From contig NZ_JOAK01000015.1 in NCBI RefSeq assembly GCF_000720455.1, forward strand, positions 77,371 to 141,370: DNA of 64,000 nt, in the 5' to 3' direction. The notes under the pieces are model-generated. The model was given only the letters and a program-made list of their open reading frames with translations, did no database searches and was not told the DNA's origin. A program made the translations under genes and the position numbers. Shown here piece by piece: positions 35,776 to 44,389 of the stretch. Origin of the DNA: Streptomyces virginiae (GTDB taxonomy: Bacteria > Actinomycetota > Actinomycetes > Streptomycetales > Streptomycetaceae). Every line of letters begins with the position of its first letter. The first letter of the stretch is position 1.

Positions 35776-35827
35776 GGTCTCTCGACTCCTTACGTTTTGT
35801 GGAAATGCCGCGCTCAGTCTAGGTGGG

Positions 35828-37219
35828 TCAGACGCCCTTGCTCACCGAACTCATGTTGAAGTCCGGGATGCGGACAGCCGGCATCGCCGCCCGCGTGAAC
35901 CAGTCGCTCCACTCGCGCGGCAGGGTCTTCTCCGTGCGGCCCGCCTCGGAGGCCCGCGACAGCAGGTCCACGGGGGACTCGTTGAAGCGGAAGTTGTTCA
36001 CCTCGCCCACGACCTGCCCGTTCTCCACCAGGTAGACCCCGTCCCGGGTCAGGCCCGTCAGCAGCAGCGTGGCCGGGTCCACCTCGCGGATGTACCACAG
36101 GCAGGTCAGCAGCAGGCCCCGCTCGGTGTCCGCGACCATCTCGTCGAGGGACTTCTCGCCGCCGCCGTCCAGGATCAGGTTCCCGAAGCCGGGGGAGACC
36201 GGCAGGCCGGTCAGGCCGGCCGTGTGCCGGGTCGTCGAGAGCCGGGCCAGCTCGCCGTCCCGGATCCACTCGGTCGCCGGGACCGGCAGGCCGTTGTCGA
36301 AGGCCGAGACGTCGTCGCCGGAGCTGTGGGCGATGACGAACGGCGCGGACTCCAGGCCCGGCGCGTTCGGGTCGCTGCGCAGCGTCAGCGGCAGGTCGGT
36401 CAGCCTCTCGCCGAGCCGGGTGCCGCCGCCGGGCTTGGAGAAGACCGTACGGCCCTCCACCGCGTCCCGGGCCGACGCCGACCACATCTGGTAGATCAGC
36501 AGGTCGGCCACGGCCGTCGGCGGCAGCAGCGTCTCGTAGCGCCCGGCGGGCAGGTCGATCTTCCGCTCCGCCCAGCCCAGCCGTACGGCGAGCTCCGCGT
36601 CGAGCACGGTCGGGTCCACGTCCTTGAAGTCCCGGGTGGAGCGGCCGGCCCAGGCCGAACGCTGGCGGTCCGGGGACTTCGCGTTGAGCTCCAGGGTGCC
36701 GTTGGGCTGGTCGTGGCGCAGCCGAAGCCCCGTCGAGGTGCCGACGTACGTGGAGACCAGCTCGTGGTTGGCGAAGCCGTACAGCTCCCGCCCGCCCGCG
36801 CGGGCCCGGGCGAAGGCCTCGCCGAGGGCCGGGGCGAAGTCCGCGAACACGGCGGAGGTGGTCTCGGCCGGGGCGTCGGTGAAGTCCGGCGACACCGGGG
36901 TCCCGGTGACCAGCGGCTGGGCGTCCTCGGCGGGGCCGGCGCCCCGGGCGGCCGCCTCGGCAGCGCGTACGAGGGGCTCCAGGTCCTCGGCGGTGACGGC
37001 GGAACGCGACACGACCCCCGAGGCCGTGCCCTCCTTGCCGTCGACCGTGGCGATGACGGTCAGGGTCCGGCCACGGGTGACGCCGTTGGTCGTCAGGGCG
37101 TTGCCGGCCCAGCGCAGGTTGGCGCTCGACTCCTCGTCCGCGATGACGACGCATCCGTCGGCGGTGGACAGCTCCAGGGCCCGCTCGACGATCTCGTGCG
37201 GCTTGGTCGATCGGCTCAT
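35828..37219 (-). CDS. pmbA: TldD/PmbA family protein, PmbA (TldE)-like subunit
   Basis: A 463-residue partner of TldD in a heteromeric peptidase that trims peptides in bacteria. The chain starts [20 protein letters not shown] and lacks the HExxxH zinc motif, as expected for the PmbA/TldE subunit. ATG 37219 overlaps the TldD stop (ATGA), so the two are made together. Downstream, 52 nt away, lies tyrS on the same strand. Confidence 0.9.
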   Translation of the reverse strand: MSRSTKPHEIVERALELSTADGCVVIADEESSANLRWAGNALTTNGVTRGRTLTVIATVDGKEGTASGVVSRSAVTAEDLEPLVRAAEAAARGAGPAEDAQPLVTGTPVSPDFTDAPAETTSAVFADFAPALGEAFARARAGGRELYGFANHELVSTYVGTSTGLRLRHDQPNGTLELNAKSPDRQRSAWAGRSTRDFKDVDPTVLDAELAVRLGWAERKIDLPAGRYETLLPPTAVADLLIYQMWSASARDAVEGRTVFSKPGGGTRLGERLTDLPLTLRSDPNAPGLESAPFVIAHSSGDDVSAFDNGLPVPATEWIRDGELARLSTTRHTAGLTGLPVSPGFGNLILDGGGEKSLDEMVADTERGLLLTCLWYIREVDPATLLLTGLTRDGVYLVENGQVVGEVNNFRFNESPVDLLSRASEAGRTEKTLPREWSDWFTRAAMPAVRIPDFNMSSVSKGV

Positions 37220-38739
37220 CGGCCGGCCTCCTGCGTGGTGTTCAAGATGTTCACGTCGCGGAACAGCGCGGACGGGCAGCCGTGCGAGACCGCCGCGACC
37301 TGGCCCGGCTGGGCCTTGCCACAGTTGAAGGCGCCACCGAGGACGTAGGTCTGCGGACCGCCGACCTTCTCCATCGAGCCCCAGAAGTCCGTGGTGGTGG
37401 CCTGGTAGGCGACGTCGCGCAACTGCCCGGCCAGCCGGCCGTTCTCGATCCGGAAGAACCGCTGCCCGGTGAACTGGAAGTTGTAGCGCTGCATGTCGAT
37501 CGACCACGAGCGGTCGCCGACCACGAAGATGCCGCGCTCCACGCCGCCGATCAGGTCCTCGGTCGACAGCCCGCCGGGATCCGGCTGGAGGGACACGTTC
37601 GCCATCCGCTGGACCGGCACGTGCCCGGGGGAGTCGGCGAAGGCGCAGCCGTTGGACCGGCCGAGGCCGGTCAGCTTCGCGATCCGCCGGTCCAGCTGGT
37701 AGCCGACCAGGGTGCCGTCCTTGACCAGGTCCCAGCTCTGCGCCTGGACGCCCTCGTCGTCGAAGCCCACGGTGGCCAGCCCGTGCTCGGCGGTCCGGTC
37801 GCCCGTCACGTTCATGATCGGGGAGCCGTACCTGAGCTTGCCCAGCTGGTCGAAGGTGGCGAAGGAGGTCCCCGCGTACGCCGCCTCGTAGCCCAGCGCC
37901 CGGTCGAGCTCGGTGGCGTGGCCGATGGACTCGTGGATGGTGAGCCACAGGTTGGACGGGTCCACCACCAGGTCGTAGCGCCCGGCCTGCACGCTCGGCG
38001 CCCGCATCTTCTCGGCGAGCAGGCCCGGGATCTCCTCCAGCTCGGCGTTCCAGTCCCAGCCGGTGCCCGTCAGGTACTCCCAGCCGCGGCCCGCGGGCGG
38101 GGCGATGGTGCGCATCGAGTCGAACTCGCCGGTGGTGCCGTTGACGGCGACCGCCGTGAGCTGCGGGTGGATCCGGACCCGCTGCTGCGTGGTCGTGGTG
38201 CCCGCGGTGTCGGCGTAGAACTTGTTCTCGTGCACGGCGAGCAGCGATGCGTCCACGTGCGCGACGCCGTCGGCCGCCAGCAGCCGGGAGCTCCAGTCGG
38301 CGAGCAGCGCCGCCTTCTCGGTGTCCGGCACCTCGAAGGGGTTCACCTCGTAGGAGGAGATCCACGTCCTGTCCGCGTGCACCGGCTCGTCGGCGAGCTC
38401 CACGCGCTCGTCCGAACCGGCGGCCTTGATCACCTGGGCGGACAGCTTCGCCATGGCCACGGCCTGCGAGGCCACCTTGGCGGCGCCGTCCATGGTCAGG
38501 TCCACGCCGGAGGCGAACCCCCAGCTGCCCCCGTGCACGACCCGGACCGCGTAGCCGAGGTCGGTGGTGTCGGACCCGCCGGAGGGCTTGGCGTCGCGCA
38601 GCCGCCACGAGGCGCTGCGGATCCGCTCCAGCCGGAAGTCGGCATGGTCGGCGCCCAGCGCGCGGGCCCGGGCGAGCGCCGCGTCGGCGAGCGCCCGCAG
38701 GGGCAGCGCGGTGAAGGCCGCGTCGATGGAATGGGGCAC
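37216..38739 (-). CDS. tldD: TldD family zinc metallopeptidase subunit
   Basis: A 507-residue catalytic subunit. The zinc motif is HESIGH (HExxxH) within NLWLTIHESIGHATELDRAL, the TldD pattern, with the third ligand Cys expected in the NGCAFADSPGHV region. Other family blocks are YDLVVDPSNLWLT and GGVERGIFVVGDRSWSID. GTG 38739 is preferred to 38778 because GGAGG lies just before it. First gene of the tldD-pmbA pair, divergent from fabG. Confidence 0.92.
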   Translation of the reverse strand: MPHSIDAAFTALPLRALADAALARARALGADHADFRLERIRSASWRLRDAKPSGGSDTTDLGYAVRVVHGGSWGFASGVDLTMDGAAKVASQAVAMAKLSAQVIKAAGSDERVELADEPVHADRTWISSYEVNPFEVPDTEKAALLADWSSRLLAADGVAHVDASLLAVHENKFYADTAGTTTTQQRVRIHPQLTAVAVNGTTGEFDSMRTIAPPAGRGWEYLTGTGWDWNAELEEIPGLLAEKMRAPSVQAGRYDLVVDPSNLWLTIHESIGHATELDRALGYEAAYAGTSFATFDQLGKLRYGSPIMNVTGDRTAEHGLATVGFDDEGVQAQSWDLVKDGTLVGYQLDRRIAKLTGLGRSNGCAFADSPGHVPVQRMANVSLQPDPGGLSTEDLIGGVERGIFVVGDRSWSIDMQRYNFQFTGQRFFRIENGRLAGQLRDVAYQATTTDFWGSMEKVGGPQTYVLGGAFNCGKAQPGQVAAVSHGCPSALFRDVNILNTTQEAGR

Positions 38740-38799
38740 GGAAGTCCTCCCGGGGTCGGGGACGGTCGCCCCGATCATGTCGCGATCGGGGCCCTTGTG

Positions 38800-38817
38800 C
38801 CTACATCTTTCTGTAGG
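38800..38817. promoter_or_regulatory. inverted repeat in the tldD-fabG intergenic region
   Basis: CCTACA (38800-38805) and TGTAGG (38812-38817) form a 6-bp inverted repeat with a 6-nt AT-rich spacer, about 107 nt before the fabG start. A second imperfect pair (CGACAG/CTGTCG) lies near 38822-38852. Candidate regulator site for fatty acid synthesis genes. Confidence 0.4.
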
Positions 38818-38923
38818 GACTCGACAGAGCCCGCTGCGAGGCCCTGTCGGGGCTCGATTCTCCGTACGAGCGATGCGACCTATAGGTTTTCGGTATTCAG
38901 ACCGCTAGCGAAAGGGTGATCCG

Positions 38924-39643
38924 TTGAGCCGCTCGGTTCTCGTCACCGGAGGAAACCGGGGCATCGGCCTCGCCATCGCCCGAGCCTTCGCGGAGGCCGG
39001 CGACAAGGTCGCGATCACGTACCGGTCGGGTGAGCCGCCGCAGGCCCTCACCGAGCTCGGTGTCCTGGCGGTGCGGTGCGACATCACCGACTCCGAGCAG
39101 GTGGAGCAGGCCTACAAGCAGATCGAGGACGCGCACGGCGCCGTCGAGGTGCTCGTGGCCAACGCCGGCATCACCAAGGACACCCTGCTGATGCGCATGT
39201 CCGAGGAGGACTTCTCCTCGGTGCTCGACACCAACCTCACGGGCACCTTCCGGGTGGTCAAGCGCGCGAACCGCGGCATGCTCCGTGCCAAGAAGGGCCG
39301 CGTCGTCCTGATCTCCTCGGTCGTCGGCCTCATGGGGTCGGCGGGGCAGGCCAACTACGCCGCCTCCAAGGCCGCGCTGGTCGGCTTCGCCCGCTCGCTC
39401 GCCCGCGAGCTGGGCTCCCGCAACATCACCTTCAACGTCGTCGCGCCCGGATTCGTGGACACCGACATGACGAAGGTCCTCACCGACGAGCAGCGCGCGG
39501 GCATCGTGGCGCAGGTGCCGCTGGCCCGCTACGCGCAGCCCGAGGAGATCGCGGCAGCCGTCCGCTTCCTGGCGTCCGACGACGCCGCGTACATCACCGG
39601 AGCCGTCATTCCCGTTGACGGCGGATTGGGCATGGGTCACTGA
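38924..39643 (+). CDS. fabG: 3-oxoacyl-[acyl-carrier-protein] reductase FabG
   Basis: NADPH-dependent beta-ketoacyl-ACP reduction in type II fatty acid synthesis. The 239-residue SDR has TGGNRGIGLAIA at residues 7-18, NAG near 82, and the catalytic Tyr-x3-Lys as NYAASKAALVGF. TTG 38924 has a GAAAGGG site and gives MSRSVLVTGGNRG. It lies 5 nt before fabI, the same order as the mabA-inhA operon of mycobacteria. Confidence 0.93.
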   Translation: MSRSVLVTGGNRGIGLAIARAFAEAGDKVAITYRSGEPPQALTELGVLAVRCDITDSEQVEQAYKQIEDAHGAVEVLVANAGITKDTLLMRMSEEDFSSVLDTNLTGTFRVVKRANRGMLRAKKGRVVLISSVVGLMGSAGQANYAASKAALVGFARSLARELGSRNITFNVVAPGFVDTDMTKVLTDEQRAGIVAQVPLARYAQPEEIAAAVRFLASDDAAYITGAVIPVDGGLGMGH

Positions 39644-39648
39644 TCACC

Positions 39649-40419
39649 ATGAGCGGAATTCTCGAGGGCAAGCGCATCCTCATCACGGGTGTGCTGATGG
39701 AGTCCTCCATCGCCTTCCACACGGCCAGGCTGGCCCAGGAGCAGGGCGCCGAGGTCATCCTCACCGCGTGGCCGCGTCCGTCGCTGACGGAGCGCATCGC
39801 GAAGAAGCTGCCCAAGCCGGTCAAGGTGATCGAGCTCGACGTCAGCAACGACGAGCACCTGGCCCGCCTGGAGGGCCTCGTCCGTGAGGAGCTCGGCGGC
39901 CTCGACGGCGTCGTGCACTCCATCGGCTTCGCGCCGCAGGACGCCCTCGGCGGCAACTTCCTGAACACGCCGTTCGAGTCGGTCGCCACCGCCATGCACG
40001 TCTCGGCGTTCTCGCTGAAGTCGCTGACCATGGCCTGCAAGCCGCTCTTCCCGGCGGAGGGCGCGGCCGTCGTCGGCCTCACCTTCGACGCGCAGTTCGC
40101 CTGGCCGCAGTACGACTGGATGGGCCCGGCCAAGGCCGCGCTGGAGGCCACCAGCCGCTACCTCGCCCGCGACCTGGGCAAGGAGAAGATCCGCTGCAAC
40201 CTGGTCTCGGCCGGTCCGATCGGCTCCATGGCCGCGAAGTCCATCCCGGGCTTCGGCGAGCTGGCCGAGGTCTGGAACACCCGCTCCATGCTGGAGTGGG
40301 ACATGAGCGACCCGGAGCCGGCGGGCAAGGGCGTCGTCGCCCTGCTGTCGGACTGGTTCCCGAAGACCACCGGCGAGATCGTCCACGTGGACGGCGGCGT
40401 GCACGCGATGGGCGCCTGA
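39649..40419 (+). CDS. fabI: enoyl-[acyl-carrier-protein] reductase FabI
   Basis: NADH-dependent last reduction of the elongation cycle, target of triclosan and isoniazid-type inhibitors. The 256-residue protein starts MSGILEGKRILITGVLMESS; the divergent cofactor loop, the VHSIGFAPQDALGG segment and the Tyr-x6-Lys site YDWMGPAKAAL are FabI/InhA marks. ATG 39649 lies 5 nt after fabG. Operon with fabG. Confidence 0.95.
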   Translation: MSGILEGKRILITGVLMESSIAFHTARLAQEQGAEVILTAWPRPSLTERIAKKLPKPVKVIELDVSNDEHLARLEGLVREELGGLDGVVHSIGFAPQDALGGNFLNTPFESVATAMHVSAFSLKSLTMACKPLFPAEGAAVVGLTFDAQFAWPQYDWMGPAKAALEATSRYLARDLGKEKIRCNLVSAGPIGSMAAKSIPGFGELAEVWNTRSMLEWDMSDPEPAGKGVVALLSDWFPKTTGEIVHVDGGVHAMGA

Positions 40420-40606
40420 CCCCCGGTCAGGACCCCGTGTCCGTACGGCGGCGGGGCCGGGGCGGCGCGGGAGCAGGGGGTCCGCGGGGGCGGCTTCGCT
40501 CGCATGTTCACCGGCTGACCGGATCTTCCCGAGTCGAAAACCGGGACGGATGCCTGCAAACTGGCCAGGTCGGGATCTTCCCGGCTCCGGCGGGGAGGAG
40601 GCAGGA

Positions 40607-41038
40607 GTGCGCACCAGGCCGAGCCGAGCGGTATCGATACTGGTCACATCGGTGATCGTGACCGGACTCCTGATCCCGGCCGTCGCCGCGCAGCCCTCCG
40701 GAGAAGAGGCCGCCCCCGGCCCCGAGGTGGCGGCCCCGGCCGTAGTGGAGTTCTCCGACATCCCCGCCGAACCCCCCGTGCAGCCCTCGCCGCCCGCCAC
40801 CCGTGACCTCTTCGGCGCCGACTGCGCCACCTCGATCGAGGGCTCCCAGGTGACCGCGCACTGCCACAACGCCTACCCGGAGACCGACCTGGTGAGCCTG
40901 CACGTGGAGTGCGACCGCTGGTGGGACCTGGACGGCGACGGCGCGGCCGTGGCCGTGGGCCCGGCCGGCCGGACCGAGCTCACAGGCCGCTGCTGGAAGG
41001 AAGTCCGCGCGGCCTGGGTCAGCCACCGACGGGCGTGA
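40607..41038 (+). CDS. small secreted protein of unknown function
   Basis: A 143-residue protein from GTG 40607 with a GGGGAGGAGG site. Basic N-terminus and hydrophobic core (VSILVTSVIVTGLLIPAVAA) form a signal peptide cleaved near AVAAQP. A Pro/Ala/Glu-rich spacer leads to a compact C-terminal domain (about 70-143) with four Cys (DCATS, AHCHN, VECDRWW, GRCWKE), likely two disulfides. Unrecognised. Its last 20 nt overlap the convergent GntR gene. Confidence 0.72.
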   Translation: MRTRPSRAVSILVTSVIVTGLLIPAVAAQPSGEEAAPGPEVAAPAVVEFSDIPAEPPVQPSPPATRDLFGADCATSIEGSQVTAHCHNAYPETDLVSLHVECDRWWDLDGDGAAVAVGPAGRTELTGRCWKEVRAAWVSHRRA

Positions 41039-41804
41039 CCGGGGCCCCCTGCGCGTCCTTGCCGCCCCTGCCGTCCTTGCCCTCCCCGCATTTCCCGCCG
41101 CCCTTGCCGCCCTTGCCGTCCTTGCCGTGCTCGTCGTCCCTGCCGAGACAGACGAAGGGGTAGCCCGAGGCCTCCGAGGCCGCCGCGTCCCCGTCCCCGC
41201 GCCGGATCGCCTCGATCAGCCGGGCGTGGTCGACATGGGCGGCGGGATCCAGCACGGTGCCCACGTCGGCCCGCAGCCAGTCGGCCACCAGTTCGCCGAG
41301 GTCCGCGTACAGCTCGATCAGCACGTCGTTGTGCGAGGCCGTCACCACCGCCATGTGCAGGCTCACGTCCGCCGCGACGAAGACCTCGGCGTCCCCGCCC
41401 GCCCAGGCCTCCTCGCGGCGCGCCAGCAGGGCGTCCAGCTGGACCAGGTCCCGCTCCGTGCGCCGCTCGGCCGCCAGCCGGGCCGCCGAGGACTCCAGCG
41501 TGGAGCGCAGCTCGGCGATGTGCCTCGGCTCGGCCCCGGCGAAGCGCCGGTGCATGACCCCGGCCAGCTCGCTGGTCGCGATGACGTACGTGCCCGAGCC
41601 CTGCCGGATGTCGAGGAGGCCGTTGTGCGCCAGGGCCCGCACCGCCTCGCGCACGGTGTTGCGGGCGACGCCCATCAGCTCCACCAGCTCCGGCTCGGTG
41701 GGGATGCGCGAGCCGACCGGCCACTCGCCGGAGGTGATCTGGTTGCGCAGCTGGGCGATCACCTGATCGACGAGCGCGGAGCGCCGGGGCGAGGTCAGCG
41801 GCAT
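41019..41804 (-). CDS. GntR/FadR family transcriptional regulator with Gly/Lys-rich tail
   Basis: A 261-residue regulator. The winged HTH spans about residues 10-75 (ITSGEWPVGSRIPTEPELVE then ARNTVREAVRALAHNGLLDI). The FCD ligand-binding domain follows (LRSTLESSAARLAAERRTER to DHARLIEAIRRGDGDAAASE). The last 40 residues are a low-complexity Gly/Lys/Asp tail (GKDGKGGKGGGKCGEGKDGR) outside the family norm. Divergent from the MFS gene, with a palindrome between them, so it probably controls that transporter. Confidence 0.9.
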   Translation of the reverse strand: MPLTSPRRSALVDQVIAQLRNQITSGEWPVGSRIPTEPELVELMGVARNTVREAVRALAHNGLLDIRQGSGTYVIATSELAGVMHRRFAGAEPRHIAELRSTLESSAARLAAERRTERDLVQLDALLARREEAWAGGDAEVFVAADVSLHMAVVTASHNDVLIELYADLGELVADWLRADVGTVLDPAAHVDHARLIEAIRRGDGDAAASEASGYPFVCLGRDDEHGKDGKGGKGGGKCGEGKDGRGGKDAQGAPVTPVGG

Positions 41805-41840
41805 GGGTTCCTCTCACGTGCGGAATGCGACTGGACAACC

Positions 41841-41855
41841 AATCATCCCATGATT
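41841..41855. promoter_or_regulatory. candidate GntR operator
   Basis: AATCAT-CCC-ATGATT, a perfect 6-3-6 inverted repeat, AT-rich, 14 nt before the MFS start and 37 nt before the gntR start. Confidence 0.5.
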
Positions 41856-41868
41856 CTATGATGGTTCA

Positions 41869-43161
41869 ATGTCCGACGAAGAAACCAAGACGCTCGACCG
41901 GCCCGCCGCAGACCGCGCCACGCTGACCACCCCGCACGCGACGGCACGGCCGACCTGGCTCGGCCCGGTGCTCATCGTCGGAATCGTGCTGGCCGCCCTC
42001 AACCTCCGCCCCGCCATCACCAGCCTCGGCGCCCTCTTCGAGGAGACCCGCACCGGCCTGGGCATGAGCGGCACGGTCGCCGGACTGATCACCTCCGTCC
42101 CGGCCCTGTGCTTCGCCGTCTTCGGCGTCACCGCACCCCGGCTCTCCCGCCGCTTCGGCCCGGTCGCCGTCGTCTGCGCCGGCATGGCCGCCGTCGCCGC
42201 CGGACTGCTGATCCGCCCCTTCGCCGACGGCGCCGCGGGCTTCCTCGCCGCCAGCGCCCTGTCCCTGGCCGGCATAGCGCTCACCAACGTCCTGCTCCCG
42301 GTGATCGTCAAGCGCTACTTCCCGGACCGGGTCGGCACCATGACCGGCCTCTACTCCATGGCCCTGGCCGCCGGCACCTCGCTCGCCGCCGCCGCGACCG
42401 TCCCGCTGACCGACGCCCTCGGCGGCAGCTGGCGCACCGGCCTGCTGATGTGGGCCTCCCTCGCCGTCGTCGCCGTCCTGCTGTGGCTGCCCATCGCCCG
42501 CGCCGCCCGGCGCGCCGACCGGGCCGCCGCCGGGCCGGGCGCGAGCGCCGCCGTACGGACCGACGCGGGCCCGCGGGTCGCCCGTAGCCGTACCGCCTGG
42601 GCCCTGGCCTGCTACTTCGGCCTCCAGGCCACGGGCGCGTACATCACCATGGGCTGGCTCCCGCAGATCTTCCGCGACGCCGGCGTCTCCGCCTCCACCG
42701 CCGGTGTGCTCCTCGCCGTCACCATGGTCATGGGCGTCCCGCTCGCCTTCGTCATCCCGGGCCTGGCCGGCCGCATGCGGAACCAGGGGGCCATCGCCGT
42801 CACCCTCGGCGTCTTCGGCCTCACCGGCTACCTCGGGCTCTACTTCGCCCCCGCCGCCGGAGCCTGGGCCTGGGCACTCCTGCTCGGCGTCTCCAACTGC
42901 GCCTTCCCCCTCGTCATCACCATGATCGGGCTGCGCGCCAAGTCCCCGGCCGGCGTGGTCAAGCTCTCCGCCTTCGCCCAGAGCACCGGCTACCTCATCT
43001 CCATCCCCGGCCCGCTCGTCATCGGCACCCTCTACCAGCACAGCGGCGGCTGGGACCTGCCGCTCGCCCTGATGGCGGGCCTGCTCGTGCCGCAGATCGC
43101 CCTCGGCGTCCTGGCGGGACGGGACCGCACGATCGAGGACGAATGCGGCGTGCGAGACTGA
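41869..43161 (+). CDS. MFS transporter of the CynX/NimT type
   Basis: A 430-residue permease with about twelve membrane helices. The first helix is followed by NLRPAITSLGALFEETRTGL, typical of CynX/NimT (cyanate/nitroimidazole) carriers, and GVTAPRLSRRFGPVAVV carries the MFS loop motif. A Pro/Ala-rich central loop divides the halves. ATG 41869. It is next to a divergent GntR regulator and followed by a 39-residue partner, 4 nt away. Substrate unknown. Confidence 0.9.
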   Translation: MSDEETKTLDRPAADRATLTTPHATARPTWLGPVLIVGIVLAALNLRPAITSLGALFEETRTGLGMSGTVAGLITSVPALCFAVFGVTAPRLSRRFGPVAVVCAGMAAVAAGLLIRPFADGAAGFLAASALSLAGIALTNVLLPVIVKRYFPDRVGTMTGLYSMALAAGTSLAAAATVPLTDALGGSWRTGLLMWASLAVVAVLLWLPIARAARRADRAAAGPGASAAVRTDAGPRVARSRTAWALACYFGLQATGAYITMGWLPQIFRDAGVSASTAGVLLAVTMVMGVPLAFVIPGLAGRMRNQGAIAVTLGVFGLTGYLGLYFAPAAGAWAWALLLGVSNCAFPLVITMIGLRAKSPAGVVKLSAFAQSTGYLISIPGPLVIGTLYQHSGGWDLPLALMAGLLVPQIALGVLAGRDRTIEDECGVRD

Positions 43162-43165
43162 CCGC

Positions 43166-43285
43166 ATGTCGCCCGTACTCGAACCGAACCCCCAGGACGG
43201 CCGCAAGAAGCTCGGCCTCGTCCTCGGCGCCTTCCTCGGCATCACCGTGATCATCTCCGTCATCGCGACGATCGCCTCGCCCTGA
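43166..43285 (+). CDS. 39-residue SGM_5486-type transporter-associated membrane protein
   Basis: ATG 43166 to TGA 43285 encodes MSPVLEPNPQDGRKKLGLVL followed by a second hydrophobic half ending IATIASP. One transmembrane helix (about residues 16-37) with a short charged N-terminus. It matches the pattern of the SGM_5486 family of very short proteins found just behind an MFS gene in Streptomyces. The gap to the MFS stop is 4 nt. A subunit or stabiliser role is inferred from location. Confidence 0.85.
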   Translation: MSPVLEPNPQDGRKKLGLVLGAFLGITVIISVIATIASP

Positions 43286-43293
43286 CGCCGGCC

Positions 43294-43333
43294 GCCTCCC
43301 CGGTGACCGCCTCCCCGGTGACCGCCTCCCCGG
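43294..43333 (+). repeat. 15-bp tandem repeat, 2.7 copies
   Basis: GCCTCCCCGGTGACC occurs at 43294-43308 and 43309-43323, and 10 bases again at 43324-43333, directly after the 39-residue gene. Confidence 0.85.
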
Positions 43334-43334
43334 G

Positions 43335-43352
43335 GGTGGGGATATCCCCACC
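43335..43352. repeat. 18-bp perfect palindrome
   Basis: GGTGGGGATATCCCCACC is self-complementary over all 18 bp with no spacer, so it is more likely a protein site than a hairpin. It lies 121 nt before the start of the next small gene. Confidence 0.55.
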
Positions 43353-43472
43353 GACCCCTAGGGGGTCAGGCTCAGGGTGAAGTGGGGTGTGCCCCGGATG
43401 GGAACCGCCGTCCCGGATCCATAGATTCGTAGGCAGCGAGCCAGTCCGGTCCACACACCCACGGAGGCGGCC

Positions 43473-43694
43473 ATGTCGGCCCCCACGCACACACGGTCCC
43501 TCCCGTCCGCCCGCCGGGCGAGCGCCACCACCGCGGCGAGCACCCGGCTGCACTGGTGGGCCCTGGCCCTGCCCGCACTCGCCTTCGGCCTGCTCCTGCT
43601 GCTCCTCGCCGGCTCCGGCGAGGCCCACGCGGCCACCGGCGAGGTCTCCGGTCTCGTCCAGGTCGCCGAACAACTCCTGCGCGCCGTCGGCTGA
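43473..43694 (+). CDS. small membrane protein, hypothetical
   Basis: A 73-residue frame from ATG 43473 with a GGAGG site nearby. Basic Ser/Thr-rich N-terminus, one hydrophobic helix (about residues 29-53, LALPALAFGLLLLLLAGSGE), then a short amphipathic tail. No homology recognised; supported by ribosome site and membrane segment only. Confidence 0.5.
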   Translation: MSAPTHTRSLPSARRASATTAASTRLHWWALALPALAFGLLLLLLAGSGEAHAATGEVSGLVQVAEQLLRAVG

Positions 43695-43776
43695 CCCCCG
43701 AGCGCCCCTCACCACCTGGGACGAGCCCCCTCAACACCCTGCGCCCCATGGCCCGTTTCATGCGAAGCTGGGAGCC

Positions 43777-44298
43777 ATGAGCGCAGACACACCCCGCAGG
43801 ATCGCCCTCCTCCGGCACGCCAAGGCCGACTGGCCCGAGGTGTCCGACCACGACCGTCCGCTGGCGGAGCGGGGCCGCAAGGACGCGCCGGCCGTCGGTC
43901 TGAAGCTCGCCGAGACCGGCATCGCCTTCGACCTGGCCCTCTGCTCCACCGCGGCCCGCACCCGCGAGACCTGGAAGCTCGCCGTCCAGGAGATGCCGCA
44001 CCGGCCGAAGACCCACTACGAGGAGCGGATCTACGACGCTTCGCCGGGCGAGCTCATCGCCCTGCTGAACGAGACCTCCGACGAGGTCCGCGACCTCCTC
44101 GTCATCGGCCACAACCCCGGCATGCACGCCCTCGCCGACGCCCTCTCCGGGCGCGCGGAGGGCGACACCCTGGCGCGGATGACCCGCACGGGTTTCCCGA
44201 CCGCCGCGCTCGCCGTCGTCTCCTTTACCGGCTCGTGGAAGTCCCTGGAGCACGGGGTGGGCACCCTGCTGGACTACTGGACCCCCAAGGGCCACTGA
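43777..44298 (+). CDS. SixA-like histidine phosphatase family protein
   Basis: A 173-residue histidine phosphatase of the SixA clade. The catalytic RHG is RHAKAD near residue 12, and the second His lies in LLVIGHNPGMHAL. LCSTAARTRETW is the conserved Arg segment. In E. coli SixA dephosphorylates phosphohistidine on signalling proteins; target here unknown. ATG 43777. It converges with serB. Confidence 0.88.
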   Translation: MSADTPRRIALLRHAKADWPEVSDHDRPLAERGRKDAPAVGLKLAETGIAFDLALCSTAARTRETWKLAVQEMPHRPKTHYEERIYDASPGELIALLNETSDEVRDLLVIGHNPGMHALADALSGRAEGDTLARMTRTGFPTAALAVVSFTGSWKSLEHGVGTLLDYWTPKGH

Positions 44299-44316
44299 CC
44301 GGCGCCGCACGCGAAG

Positions 44317-44349
44317 GGGCCCCGGCGGCCGCACCGGCCGCCGGGGCCC
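44317..44349. terminator. bidirectional hairpin between the SixA-like gene and serB
   Basis: Perfect 14-bp arms at 44317-44330 and 44336-44349 around a 5-nt loop. Confidence 0.85.
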
Positions 44350-44389
44350 ACTCATGTCCGGGACCGGGTGCCCCGGGCACCGACGGGGG

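Noticed and set aside
35776-35827. T-box leader for tyrS
   Set aside because: Only about 50 nt separate the tyrS start from the pmbA stop, and no T-box sequence is seen.
38840-38875. tRNA-like T-arm string GCTCGATTC near 38847
   Set aside because: No acceptor or D-arm pairing around it; part of an intergenic inverted repeat instead.
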